The notes beneath the pieces were generated by a model. That model saw nothing but the letters and a program-made list of their open reading frames with translations, did not search any database and was not told the DNA's origin. A program made the position numbers and the translations under genes. Below, in pieces: positions 10,516-23,458 of a DNA stretch of 64,000 nt; the first letter of the stretch is position 1; every line of letters begins with the position of its first letter. The stretch comes from Phoebastria nigripes (taxonomy: Eukaryota; Chordata; Aves; Procellariiformes; Diomedeidae), in contig JAYKAV010000311.1 of NCBI GenBank assembly GCA_035582835.1, forward strand, positions 124,001 through 188,000, given 5' to 3'.

Positions 10516-13404
10516 GTAGCTTTGAATGGAAAAACGGGGTGTGTTGGGGGGAAGTCACTGTTAGCCCAACTCTTGAAATGGGTTCTCTGTTTCCATCGGA
10601 AATACAAACGCCACTTGTGGTTCACAAAAGAATAGCAAAAATATTCTGAGGCCTGGAAAACATGGTCACAGTGAAATGCTGAAAAATTCAGTTTAGTTTT
10701 CCCGAGAGAAAGTTTTAGATGACTTTATCACAGTCTGTTAAATACCTAGGTGTTAAATGGCTCTTTATGGAAACAGATGTTTGACAAATTTCAGATGAGA
10801 AATGAATGGTTTTATACTTTTAATGGTTAAAATACATGGTGTTGTCATTCAAGGGCATTACTGGTGTTTGGGGTAAATTGTTACAGTAATAACAATCAGG
10901 TAAGAATGGTAGTGTGTAGGGGATAGCAAAATAATTCTTAAGTTTTAGCTCCTATGTAAGGCAGCAGTTTTCTGGCCAAACCTGATGGGGCCCCAGGTGG
11001 CCTCTGGTATGTCTTGCTGAGTTACAACTGTTTACATCAGGTACCTGCAGAACTGCTGTGCTGGAGATTACCAGCAGCATAGCAGAATTAGTAAAAACAA
11101 AACTTATGCCTGGTCCTCAGGGCCACAGTTCACAGTACGGTAGGTTGGTTTAAGGCAAGATGGTGGTTTAAGATAATCTATGGGGCTCTGAATTGTGTCA
11201 GCCAAAGAGTTGATATTTGCTTCCTCCTGCTAACTCTACTAAAGGTTTAGTAACTTCCGTGGGGATGGGGGAGGGCAGGCAACTTGGATGGCAGTCTTTT
11301 CAATTACTTCCCCTCCCTCAGATTCATTGGCTCTGATCAGGAGGTGTTTTATTGCGCTTCCATTCTAGGCACTGCTGAAAAGAAGCATTTTAGTAAGCAG
11401 CTTGGTGAGTCAGACTGCAATCTGGGTGCTGCCGCCTCTCATGAAGGGTTTGCTTCCACTGCTTCTGGCTAGTGCAGGATATTTGGTTTTGATTCTGTCC
11501 CATTATTTGCGGCTTGGCCCTCTTTTGGGAGGGACATACCTTGACTAACTCAGTTTCTTCCCTCCAGATTTTCTTGGCCAACCAGGCTGGTTGCAATCCA
11601 ATTATTTCCTTTCTTTTTGCAACACAAAGAGTATACAGATAAAAGCCCTAAAAATAAAACTGCTAATGACAAAAGACCTCTCTGTGGATTGAACTCAATT
11701 ATGCGAGTACAATGATCTACAGTATAAGCAGAGCAGAATTTCATTGTACTGGGTAAGGAGCCAAATACCCAACTCCTACTTAAAATCACTTGGAGTGAGG
11801 CACCAGGCTTCCTTGGGCACTTGGGAGAACTTTTTACTAGTTTAGGAGCTGGACTTTGCAAACGGGTCACGTGCAGAGTTCCTACTGACGTCAGTGGAAG
11901 CCCAATTCTGCACAGGGAGACTTGGATGTCCCAGTTGCCACCAGTACAGAGCCCACTGAAAGACTCTCTTCTGTTTCCTTTAGCTTTGAGCTGGGCTCAT
12001 GTTTCTGCTTTTGATTGTTTGCAGGAAAGTCGTCAGAGAGCAAGACCTTTTCCATATTATTTAGTGACTGCCTGAAAAAAGTAGTTGCGGGCATGCCTGG
12101 GCATCTTCTGAGGCCATGTTTGTTCCCGTATTTGTTACAGCCAGCAGATAGAGTAGAAGCAACGCAGGAGTGTGTGTGCGGTTTTAATCTTATATAGAAG
12201 GTGGTGAATTCAAAAACTGAAAATGATCATGGAAATGCAGGAAACACAAACTGCAGCACACGATTTAACTGGGGTACCAAGCAATGAAGGTAAACTTTTG
12301 CTGGTGGAATATTCCTCTATATGAACATTCAGGTCAGGTTGGACGGGGCTTTGAGCAACCTGATCTAGTGAAAGATGGCCCTGCTCATGTTGGGAGGTTC
12401 TATTAGATGACCTTTAAAGGTCCCTTCCATCCCAAACCGTCCTATGGTTCTATGTATGTACATGTATAGGTTTGTATATTTATGTATATAAACATACTTA
12501 TGTCCCACACTTTGAAAGCTAGCAACAGTCGTATGTGAAACATGCCCCCTCAACAGGGGGAAGAGCAGTTTTATGGAAGTCTGACTTGCGCAGCATGGAA
12601 AATACGAGGTGCCTTGGTTTGATGCTGTGTTTGTTTTTCATGCTGTGGTGTAGGTGAAGCTGCTCAGCGGTCCCAGTGGCAGAGGTGTAGCATAGCTGTC
12701 TGGTAAATCTGGCAGGGTTATCGGTTGCTGGGATCAGAACTTGCTGACAAATCTTCCTGAAAGCGAGGTCACTGTCCACACGTGATTCACGCTTGCGCTG
12801 TACCACCCAGATTGGTGTGCAAGAACCAGCTCTTCCCATCCGTGTGTGGTCTGGCTTCTTGTTCTCTGAAACTTTACATTTAAAATGTGAAGATACATTC
12901 TTTGCATCAGACTTACTAGAACAATGTGAATTTCAACCGGTTTTGGAATATTTTAAAACCTCATGGAAATACTGCTTTTGGTATTCTTCACAGTTTCTTC
13001 TGCTGGCAGCAAAATGTAACTTACTATATTTAACTTCTCAAATATGAGTAGATGTGTATTAATAGTCAACTCTTGGACAGCATCCCTCTTGGAAAATGTA
13101 TATAGGGAGGGGTATGTACGTGTGTGTGTGTATATATATGTATATACAGATGCACACACTACGTATGCTCCTGTGTATATATAGGATGTATGTATCTACT
13201 TGGTTCCATAGTCATTTTGTCTCTCCTGGGACAATACTTGACTTTTATTGATTTGCCAGGCATAGAAAACATCTACCGACCAGCCTTTTCCTGTCATGTG
13301 TCTGTAAACGTTGATATTAGCAAGTCATACTGATCAGATGTCTTTCCTAGTAGTTGTTCAGTGATACCAACATTATTTTTTTTTCTCCTTTTTTTTTATT
13401 CCAG
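10516..13404 (+). other. MAP3K5: MAP3K5 intron 2
   Basis: Intron between exon 2 and the microexon. It contains a CR1 fragment at 12331-12455 and a TG/TA-rich simple sequence near 13117-13150. It ends in a very long T-rich pyrimidine tract and ATTCCAG. I saw no other supported feature; the open frames have no recognisable homology. Confidence 0.85.
12331..12455 (+). mobile_element. CR1 retrotransposon 3' fragment
   Basis: Sense-strand CR1 3' end. It runs through GGTTGGACGGGGCTTTGAGC and the GATGACCTTTAAAGGTCCCT block to an ending CCTATGGTTCTATG. The pattern is diagnostic of avian CR1 3' UTR. It is 5'-truncated and mutated. Confidence 0.9.
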
Positions 13405-13428
13405 GAAATTATTTGCCAGAAGAATAAT
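13405..13428 (+). CDS. MAP3K5: MAP3K5 exon 3: 24-nt microexon
   Basis: This tiny exon encodes EIICQKNN, matching human ASK1 residues 197-204 (EIICQKNT) and including the equivalent of Cys200 in the thioredoxin-binding domain. It follows a strong pyrimidine tract and ATTCCAG. It ends at a good donor (AAT|GTAAGT). Both junctions are phase 0 and exon 4 begins with ATG (Met205), so reading continues exactly. Because it is symmetric, skipping it would remove eight residues without a frameshift. Without it the exon 2 to exon 4 join would lack a peptide block conserved in ASK1, so I treat it as a real coding exon. Confidence 0.92.
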
Positions 13429-14572
13429 GTAAGTATGATTTCTGGGTGCCAGTTGAATTCTAGGCATTCCAAACTTCTGTTCCGTTTTAATGTTGTTTAT
13501 CTTATGTTTTCCACTTGAATCATTTAACACTCTCCTACTGTATTTTATAGAGTTAGATGCAGAATTCTGGAAATCCTAGCAGCAAATCTGTGTATATCAC
13601 TTTGTTGCTAGGTACCGGGCTCACTTCTTACCTTGCCTCTATCTATCAGTGGTATTTTCCTTGCTGCCTTTACTTGTCTGTCATGTTTTTTCACACACCA
13701 TTTACATCTGTCATTTTGTGGTGTTTTTTTTTTTTCCTGTTGCCTTTTTCAGTACAGTGTTCTTTAGTGTTTTTAAAAAATACATACTCTATTGAAAAGG
13801 AGAGTTATTTGGAAACTGATGCTCATTTTAGAAACCCATGGCTACAGCTATGAAAATACATATATTTAGAGAGAGAGAGAGTGTGCGTATTTATTTCTGG
13901 AAGTTGCGTCCTGGAGCCTGTTAGTCCCAGTGCAGTGTGGATCCCGGTAGTCTGTGACTGCCAGACATTAAACTGTAGGTTTCTGCACCTTGGCACCCCT
14001 CTGGTTTCTGAGGTTGGCCTTGCAAATCCCCCTTCCCTTTTTCACTCGCAAGTTCAAGGGAGGCAGACCTGTGACTGTGAGGACGCTGCTTTCTCAATGT
14101 GGTTTGTTCCGGAGCAGCAGGGCCAGTCGTGTCAGAATATATTATCTGGCACGTTGAGTTGTTCTTGGCTTCACTTCAGGACTTACTTGTAGCCATATAT
14201 GCTAAGATACAATTTTACAGCGGTTAGTCAGTGGTGTGCAGATAACTTGAGGTGCTATGTGTATGCTGTACAATTCCATATATTTGAATAAACTTTTCTA
14301 AGGGGCATATGAAGTATTTAATTTTAGAAATTGGTCAGGTTTTATTTCCCACAGTGTTAACCTGCCATAAAAACTGCAGTATTCTTGGTTTTACTTTTTT
14401 ATTTAACAATTAAATCCATGGATTAAGTACTGACTTCTTCCAGTATGAAACATGATTCTTTGAAAAGGAAGCAGTTATCTACTATAGCTGATAGAGTTTC
14501 TGAAGGTGGCTTAAAAACCAGTGCAAGCTTTGGCACTAACGCTGCATTTTAAGTTACATATTATTCTTTTAC

Positions 14573-14609
<37 letters not shown>
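14573..14609 (+). repeat. poly-T/poly-A tract (T11 then A26)
   Basis: Eleven T directly followed by 26 A. Adjacent T and A runs can fold back on themselves and strongly disfavour nucleosomes. No retroposon body was identified beside it. Confidence 0.9.
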
Positions 14610-14613
<4 letters not shown>

Positions 14614-16551
14614 AGACGGTTCCATATAGAGTTTCTGTATAACCCTTAACCAAAAAGTGCTTTTCAGAGACCCACAGAATGCTGTGAATGACGTGTTAGA
14701 CTAAAAATCTCTTGCCTTTCTCTAATGAAAGTGGGGTAAATGATCAGTTAAGCCTTTACACAAAACAAAAGAGAACAGTAAGGCCTTTCTTGTAAATGAG
14801 TGTATTGCATTCTGTATTTTTGTTCTGGTGGCCCAGGATCTAGGGAAAATGATGTGTGACTAATGTAATGTCCCTGGGAGGACAGGGGGAAGAGCTCTGT
14901 TAGCAGGGAACCAGCAGGAGGTGACTTGTACAGTAGAATAAAGGGGAGATGTTGTCGTCTTGTCCTATTTTTAAATGACAGTCCCTGAAGCTCAAGGAGA
15001 GGTATGATAACTTGGCCTTCGTCTGTTTGAGAAAGGATTGTTCTGTTTTCCATTTAAATTTGGATAGGTGGCTGTGAAACTGTCACTTATCACTTTCAGA
15101 AATGTTTCAATGTGTGCCACAAAAAGAGTGTGTTCCTTGAGAGTCTCAGATGTTTTCAAGCACACCCACATAGCATCTTTTCTGGGAGGAAGTATTTTCC
15201 CAGGGATTAGAACAGGGAAGTCAGTAAAACTGGCTTAGCAACTCTGCAACTGGTTTCCGCCCCCCCCCCCCTTCTCCTTTTTCCTCATTTTTTTGGCATG
15301 ATGTCAGCCAAATTACCTGGAAGTAGACTTTTCACAATGTTGGTGCATGCCTAACTATTGAATATAACTCCTGTTTCATGAAAACCATGTTTATTCATAA
15401 ATCGTAAGACTCTTGGATAAATGGGCATGACAAAGGTGCTGTTCTTGAGAGGCTGTGACTGTGATGCCCACCCTTACCGAAAACAGTCATGTGAATGATT
15501 ATGTGAGGTTGCAAATATGAAAAAATGAAATTCACATATGAATAAACCAGGAGTTTAGTCCTGCTGTTCTAGAACATGTTTTTTAATAGCACGCAAACAT
15601 CAGCCGTAACAGGACAATGGTATCGCTGGCACCAGGGGATTAAAAGGCTGCAGAACGAGTGCGTGTGTACCTATATATATATCTAACTGAAATGCCTTAT
15701 GTTTGCTTTTCCTGAACCTTGTATCCCTAAAACTAGTGGGGAGAAAAAAAAAAAATCCATTACCAACTGTTGTTCTTTGTTCTGACTGGATTTTTGTGCT
15801 TCCTAATAATAGTCAATACAATGTTGCATAGTTAGGATAAGCTGCCTGGAGCCTGTCAGGGCAGAGCAGTGAAAGATAACATAGGCTCATTTCCTGTTAT
15901 ATGTGGTTTTATAGCTATTTAGTTGGACCTTTTCCAAATGTTGCAGTAATACCAAAACCATATATTTTTACAGGGAGCAATACTTTGACGGGGGCAGTTA
16001 CTTTGATATTTGAAAGCTTCAGTTTAGTTTTTGCTGTAATCTGATTTTTGAGGTCAACCAAGCAGCAGAGGCATTCTAGAAATTACTAGTAAAGAGTTTC
16101 AGTCACAAGGAGATGTTGGTATAAAGGTTATAGTACATGGCTGTACTTTTGTCTCTTTTAGCTCACCAATTTTTATTTCATCCTCGTTCTCCCCGGTTTG
16201 AATCTTACCAACTTTAGAGAAAAGCTGCAGGTCAGGTTCCAAATGGCCATTTATTCAATTTTTTTTTTTTTTTAATTTCACTTCTCGCTGAATCTGAGGA
16301 AGTTTAATGTGCACGCATTATACATGTGGTTTGCAACCAATTGCAGTAAGTAACACCGCGACACAGTGCTCACCTTTCAGTTCAGGCTGCTTGCTTGCTC
16401 CAGGTTGGAGGGATGGGTAGCCTCGGGAGCTGCCTGGGGTGTGAGACCGCGGTACAGCTGCTGGCCTGATCGGCAGGGCGAACGGGAGGCAGTGGGAACC
16501 TTTCTGCTGGGCAGCTGACTCGCAGGCGATAGCAATTAAGCAACAGGGTTA

Positions 16552-16633
16552 ATGTTATGTGGCTGGGGACTCTTACAGTAAGAGTCTTCCTCATGTTATA
16601 TGGCTGGGGACTCTTATAATAAGAGTCTTCCTT
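16552..16633 (+). repeat. 41-bp direct duplication, each copy with a perfect 8-bp-arm palindrome
   Basis: Copy 1 (16552-16592) and copy 2 (16593-16633) differ at only a few positions. Each contains GACTCTTA, a 3-nt spacer and TAAGAGTC, a perfect inverted repeat able to form a short hairpin. Copy 1 has spacer CAG and copy 2 has TAA or an equivalent shift. Head-to-tail placement points to a local tandem duplication rather than two insertions. Confidence 0.85.
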
Positions 16634-19600
16634 TTCTGATACTTGGGGGGATCAGAGGTTGTAATTTTTACTGGTTTTCCACAGCCCTTCCGAACTGCCT
16701 CCTGTTTAAGGTGTAGCCTGGGAGACGGTTTGGTGTAGTGCTCCTTCAGGGGGAGAATGAGTGACCCTGGATGAGGCATGCCGGAGGCGTCTGCAAGCTT
16801 GGAGCCTCCGTATAGGTACTGCTAGAAGACTGTAGATCCCATAGGATGTCTTTAGCTATTCGTCTCTTTCACTGTGGAAGTAGGGGGAAATATTTTTAAT
16901 ACTCCTCACCCAGCTGACAAATGATTTGGGGGCAGTTTGATTTTTGGCATCCAAGTATGTCAAAATGCTACATAGTAACCTTCAGTAAATATTTCATTGA
17001 TAATGACAACTGTGGTATTTATTGTTATTTATGATACATCGCTATCTCTTGCTCCTTCTTTCATTTTTTGAATTCTTTGACTAATATATTCGGCACATAC
17101 TTTCCTTGGAAAAAGTTAGAACTTTTTTTCCTATGTGAATATGATGAAAGGACCATATTGTATGCTGATTTTTAACAAGCATTTAGGATGTGGCATGATT
17201 GCAATAGAATGTTATTGCTAGGCATATAAAGAAAGAATATATTCCCAAAGAAAATGGGAAGTATTTAAAAGAGTCTCTGTGCTAGTTCATTTGAGGTGTG
17301 AGGCTTACTTATGTTCCTTTTCAAATCAATAGCAAAGCTGTCATTCACGTGAGTGGGATTTGAAGTGAACCCGAACTGAGTCTGTATTCATTAAAACATC
17401 AGTACATGTTGATTTAGTGTGTGTTTGGGGGATGGAGGGAATAGATTTAATAACTTGGTTTAGGATTTTGCCATCTGCTACATGTAACACCATGCGCAGT
17501 CAGAGAATTACCTTTAAGAAAAATCTTGTCAGAAGAATTGAAATAAGAGCAGATATTTCTCAAAAGAACTAGTAGGAGAAATGCAGAAAAGCTGATCTTA
17601 ATTAGAGGAGAGTCAGCAGGAAGAACAGTTCCTACTGTGAGAGATACTAACTATTTTTATTACTCCAGCTGATTTTATTTATTTTAAAAAAAAAAAAAAA
17701 AGTTACATTGGATGTTGACCTGAAGCTTAGGCAAGTAGATGGGATTCTGCTAGATTCTCCCATCCATGAGAAAAGCATCATGGTTTTGTTTTGGGGGATT
17801 TTTTTCTTTGACACTTCTTGTCTTTGAAGGCAGCTTTCTTCTGTTTGTGGATATTTGACTGTTAAATGATTCCAACAGAGCAGTGTTAGTAAAGAGCCTC
17901 AGGGAATTGAGGACTGCACACCATTGATTCTCTGGGATTTTGCAGATTTTCTCCCTCCTTTTGAAGTAAAATTCAAGATCTGAGAATTAATTGGGCAGAA
18001 CTCAAATGCTCATTTGTATAGCACCGTGTCTTCTTTATCTGTACAACTTTCGGAGAAAAATCTTCTGTACTATGTCAGATGTATTTTTCAGGGAGAGAAT
18101 AGTGTTTACCTTACTGCATGATGTTCTTTCTAATAAGACATGGTGTCCAAATTGAATTTCCAAAAGGCTGCCCCTTTCACAAGCAACAGTTCTGTGTTAG
18201 AGAGGNATATTGAAAGAAGGGCTGTTTTACATTCTTATTGTGATCATTAAAGTATAACTATATGCTATGCATTTTTATTATCTCTTAAATACAAATAGTT
18301 GCTATATTAACTTCTTTTCAGAAGCTGAGAAAGGATATCAAACAAGAAGGAAGTGCTTAATGTTCCAATGACCAGTAGGTCTAGCTAGGAGCAGCATAGT
18401 CTTAAATTCTATGGCTGTAGAGCTATTAAGACAATCTTGTGGCTGTATTTAAACTGAAATTACACACACACTGGATTTGTTTAATTTTGCACAGTAAGTG
18501 AGGAAGGGACATTAGAAAAATGTAAACCAATTAAAACATTTGCAAAAATGAGTTGCAGATTTCGTCACTTTGTGGTAAGCATTTATGCATGTGTAGCTGG
18601 CTCCAGCCAGTACTTCTGATTAGTCTGACTGATTTGATGAAATGAGCTATGACACAGATAGTCTTTCAGAAGGTGGCCTGATGTTGCCAGGTACTGAGTG
18701 TGCTGGCCCAAAGCCTTCAAAGATATGTATGTTCATATCTCCTAGATATAACTAGTTCAGCTGATCTGAGAGCTCAGGCCAAGTTTACCTTATCTAATGT
18801 CCTGAATTCTTGTGCATCAGGCTGAACCATGGTAACTATCTGTGTGCACACTCATGGCCTGTCTCAGCCCCTGATGTTTTCAGTAATGCCTTTCAGTTTA
18901 CAACTCAGGTGACCTGCAATCACTTTGTAACTTTCATTAGTGTAATTTGAGCTTTTGAATCTTAAATAATGAGGGATTTATAAAGAAAGAGGGTTGGGAA
19001 ATGAAACTGCTAGCACCTGTTGTTGATTGGGGGGGGTCTATTCCCACCCACTTTTGAAGACCCTGTATGCTACTCACATTTTTTAAAGGATGTTGACATA
19101 ACGGAGAATGTTGCGATTGGATTTAAGGTGTTACTCCTTCAAAAATTGCCCATTTTTCTTGAATGGCTTGATTCTTACTTTCATTGTACATGGTATGGTG
19201 AGTCAGAGGAATGGATCAAAGGAAAACAACAATTTTGTCTTGGGTGCTCAGCAAACTTAGAATCTAGAGTGAGGTTCATTAGGGTTAGGAAAGAATATCA
19301 GAGTTTGTGAGCTCAGAGTTGGGATGGAGTGTTACAGGGCAGATTTTAATACGGTAAGTGGAGTATGTTTAGACTTGCAAGTGGAATAATATGCACTAAG
19401 TCAAAATGCAAAGCAATGTGTGAGCAGATAGGAAGCGTGTGTCAGAAAAACCATCTGATCCTTTCTGAGTTAAGTTAGTGTAGCTTACATTTTGACAAAG
19501 AAAGGTGGGAAAGGAAGTAAAAGCGGCTGAGACAGAGGTTGCATAGCCTGGGAACAAGGAAAGAAGGAAGTCATGCACCCTGCTTCGGGGAAGAAGGTTT

Positions 19601-22600
19601 AGAGCTGTCTGACATTGGAGCAGCTCCTCAGCTGCTGCCCCCACAGCCTGGTCCTCTCAGGCTCCCATCCCAGTTGTTGCCCAAATGCAGTCGGGGTTGG
19701 GCTCTTTGTAGTTAGAATTTGTGATGGTGACAAAATATGTTTCTCCATAGTGGGAGACCACAGTATTATACAAGAGCAGTCCTGCTGTCACTGTTGTTGT
19801 CTGTCTTCCATCATCGCCTTTAGTAAAGAATATATAACTTTTGATTCTCCCCCCCCCCCCTTTGTCACCAGAGCTATTGCATGTCTGCCTTTGTCAGGTT
19901 CAGCTGTTAAATAGCTAATGTACTCTTTAGCTAGGAAAGTGAAATTTAGAAATTTAGGTCAATATTTCTTGTATTTCTTAACTTTACTGCATATGAGTTT
20001 TTTCTATTTTTTTTTTTTAAAGCCTATTTCCTAAGGAAATGAAACTTAAGAGCTTGTACTTCTTTTTCATCCTCCACCCTCTTTCTGTATCTGCCTGTTT
20101 TGTCTGTCTGATGAATTTCAGCCAAATTTGAGAGGTTTCAGAGATACAGAGCTCCCCACAAAACATAACTGTCTAGGTTAAGTTAACAACCAAATTAATG
20201 CCCTGGCTGAGGGAAAGGCCACTGTGTTCCCACGCTACTTGCCACCGAGGATCAAGGTGAGATTCTGCCTTGAGAACCTGGGGGCCCTCTGAACAACCGT
20301 GAATTGATTTTATTTTCTTCTGTTTTCTTCCCACGTAGTGGTTTCTTCTGCCTTTTACTGTTAAGTTCTTCCTTTTCCACTGCTTCCAAAGGCTACTGGG
20401 TCTGCATCTCTTCTATAGCAGGCTCTGTAATATAACTAGCTTTTTTTGCCCTCAGGTAACAGGAAAAATGCATGTCAGCTAACTTTTGCTGGCTCTCTTG
20501 TTCCGCTGAAATAGATACCTACTTCCTACGGAAGGTGCACTTGGGGTCAGTTTGTAAGAGCTCTTGCTCAGTAATGGGCTCAAGCCCTTGGCCTCTGAAG
20601 GAAGAGTAGTTTTCCTGCGTGTAGGATTATTTATGAAGACTCTAGTACTGTCTCTGTAGGTGGCCTGACCATTATGCCAGGATAAACTTTGGGTTCTGTG
20701 GATTTCAAAAGCTGGAAACATCCTTTCTCAGAGTTGATTTTTAATTAAGACCTGAGCTTTGGAAACAGTGTGCCGGAGGTCTGAGAAGGCCTTCCTGCAA
20801 GCAGTCTTGAGTTTATTTTTAATGCACTGAATAAACATTAGGAAGTAAAATGCTTGCCCCAGGATATCTGTAGCTACTTCACCCTTTCTCTTGGCTCTGA
20901 CTTCCCAAACTTTTTCTCCTTTATTTAAAAAAGGAAAGTTGGAGAATAGTCTGCCTATGCTTAATAGTGACTCCTGTGCCAGTCACTGCCCACCCTTGTC
21001 CTGTAATTGCTGAAACCAGTTCCAGCAAATTCATAATTTCCTCTTTGCTTTTGACTGTGGGGCTTATTAGGTTTTAGCAGGGTCAAAGGTTCATCCATTC
21101 ACTCTTGAAAGTGTGCGATTGCTTTGTGCTAGCATATTCTCGAGCAGAAGTGTCTGTTCAGTTCTCTGTTGTAAAGACGAGCAGTTTGGGTTCTAGTAGC
21201 ACACTCCTTAATTGCTTATTAAAAATATTGTCATACAATTCCCAGTTCTCAAGTTTCCTTTGCAATTGCTACACTCATGCACAGAAAAGTGTGTCCTAGC
21301 TATTTGGCTGTAACAGTTTGCAGTTGTTGGGGGAGGAAGACTAAATTCATCCTTGTGCAAGTCTGTGTATGCAGTAATCTCCAACCAAGTTCTGGGTTAG
21401 TTGAGCTCAATGGACCTCAGGTAAATGCTTGCATCAATTAATTTTAAATTTCACAGAGTTTGTCAAGATCCCTCAGAAGTGGGGATGGGATTACCTTTAT
21501 AGCGAGGTCTTACCGTTTCATAGTATAATAGGTGTAATTAAAAAAAAAAAGTAATTCCTGTACTCTTTGTAGCCAATCTCTGATCTGTACACAAACGTAT
21601 GCTTAGTGACATGTCTGTACATATACATTTATACAGACTAGAGCACCTCAATCCTTCCATGTTTTTAAAATCTAATAATGCATGTTAAAATGCATGTTTT
21701 AAGCACACAGCTGGTATTGCGCATTTGAAAACTATTCACTGCTCTCTCAATGCATGGAGCTCAGCTTGCCAGGGTGGTCTCTGAAGTGATGTCCTCATTG
21801 CTGTATTGGCTTCCTGGAGAGCAGAAGCAGCTGACCAGAAAGTAATTAACCTTGGAAGTAATTTAGGGGTACCAAAATGACGGGTCTCAAGAACTGCTTC
21901 CTTAGGGCTTTTCTTGCTGGGCTGCTGGCCGCTTCAGTAGCGGAGTCTGAGCTTTCAGAGCCAAATTGCAGAACTCNTCCTGGTTTTGATGGTGTGCCGT
22001 CTCATAGTTAAAACCCTTCAGAACCACAAATATTCAGCAAGCTTTCTGTGTGCGTAAATCGGTACTCACGCACATACCACAGGCACCAGACATCTTGCCT
22101 CCCTCTTTCCTGGAAGATAAACTTAAATTATATTTTTTGCAAAGTATCTGTCGTACATTGATATATAGACGTCAACACAGTTTGGCAATGCTAAGACATT
22201 CCATAAGTGATTATTCTGAAATATGCATGGTTTTAAGTCCCACTGGCCAGGAAGATTTGCTACATAGCAGGGAATTTCATTTGTCTTTGTTATGCTAAAC
22301 TATTTGAGTCATTTTGCAGTTCATACGAGGATTAGTTTTCTCTACAGTTTTCCTGTTGTGAGGCAACTAGCTTGTGTTATTGTTTTCAACATCTATGAGC
22401 CTAACTATACTAAATTGCAGAGTGCTTGCTCTCTTCTGAACTTCAGTCACCTTGAAAAGAGCGTACGTCAGCTTTGCTTGAGTCTGCCTGCCGCTTCGGG
22501 GTGACTAGGGTGTGCCCTCAGAATTGTTTTGCTGTTGAGCCGATGTTCTGACTATTTTAGGTCAACGTGACGCTTCGAAAAAGACTCATCTCACAGGAAG

Positions 22601-22830
22601 CAGTTCAGAAACCTGAAAGAATACATTTCAGGTGTATATCCTGTTTGAGATGAAAACTGAATTTATGTAATCCTGGGCTTCATAGGTGAAATCTTGGTCT
22701 CGCTGAAGTAAGCAGCAGATCTTCCTTTGACTTGAACAGGTGAAATTCTGCAGGTAGTACATGCAGTTGTTTTATNCGTAGGCTTGTCAAACCATAACTG
22801 CCCTAAATACTGCACCTTGTTTCCCTACAG

Positions 22831-23024
22831 ATGTGCACTGGTAACTACATATTTGTTCCTTATATGATAACTCCACATAACAAGGTGTACTGCTGTGATA
22901 GCAGTTTTATGAAGGGACTAACAGAACTGATGCAGCCCAGTTTTGAGTCGCTGCTTGGGCCTATATGCTTACCTCTGGTGGATCGGTTTATTCAGCTCTT
23001 GAAGGTGGCACAGGCCAGTTCAAG
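22831..23024 (+). CDS. MAP3K5: MAP3K5 exon 4: thioredoxin-binding domain, second part
   Basis: Starts after TTTCCCTACAG and encodes 64 residues from MCTGNYIFVPYM to LLKVAQASS, equal to human ASK1 205-268. Cysteines equivalent to Cys206, Cys225/Cys226 (VYCCDSS) and Cys250 (GPICLP) are all present. Cys250 is the residue reported to matter for thioredoxin binding. Differences from the human protein are conservative (for example Ile for Thr after GNY, Ser for Asn in QPSFE). The exon ends with AG before GTGAGT, splitting a Ser codon completed by the next exon's C. The next intron is only 265 nt. Confidence 0.95.
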
Positions 23025-23289
23025 GTGAGTAGTCTTTTTGTACCCCTGTGTAAAATTCATCTATTCCTGCTGGCAATATAAATGTCAGACTCTTGCTGCA
23101 GGGTGAGGNGATGTTTTGCCTTCTGTTGAGACAAATTGATAATTAATAATTTAGCCTGACCAAATCTCTCCATTGATGCTGCTCTATCAATAAACGTTCC
23201 ACATACACATTGTGGGAGAGCTGCAGAGCCAGAAAAACAAATGCAAGGGACCTTTCCCAAATTGCTGACGTGACGTTGTTCCTCTCCAG

Positions 23290-23458
23290 CCAGTATTTCC
23301 GGGAATCCATTCTGAATGACATCAGGAAGGCCCGTACCCTCTACACGGGCAAAGAGCTCGCAGCAGAGCTGGCAAGGATTCGACAGCGAGTGGATAATGT
23401 TGAAGTCTTGTCTGCTGACATTGTAATAAACTTGCTGCTGTCCTACAGAGACATCCAG
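23290..23458 (+). CDS. MAP3K5: MAP3K5 exon 5: start of the TPR-rich central regulatory region
   Basis: Begins with C after CTCTCCAG (completing Ser269) and encodes 56 residues from QYFRESILND to LLLSYRDIQ, human 270-325. These helices open the central regulatory region, which in published ASK1 work forms seven tetratricopeptide-like repeats plus a PH-like domain that primes kinase activity and bridges to the thioredoxin-binding domain. Near-identity to the human protein includes KELAAELARIRQRVDN. The donor is CAG|GTATGA in phase 0. A second AG four bases downstream (CCAGCCAG) is a tandem-acceptor possibility but would break the frame. Confidence 0.95.

Larger units (their letters stand above)
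13429..22830 (+). other. MAP3K5: MAP3K5 intron 3 (9.4 kb)
   Basis: The largest complete intron in the window. It holds a T11A26 run (14573-14609), C runs near 15260 and 19850, a 41-bp palindrome-bearing duplication at 16552-16633 beside a GC-richer patch (about 16400-16520), and a poly-A near 17686. I saw no retroelement body, RNA gene or coding exon. Open frames of up to about 100 codons lack any recognisable domain. Confidence 0.85.
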
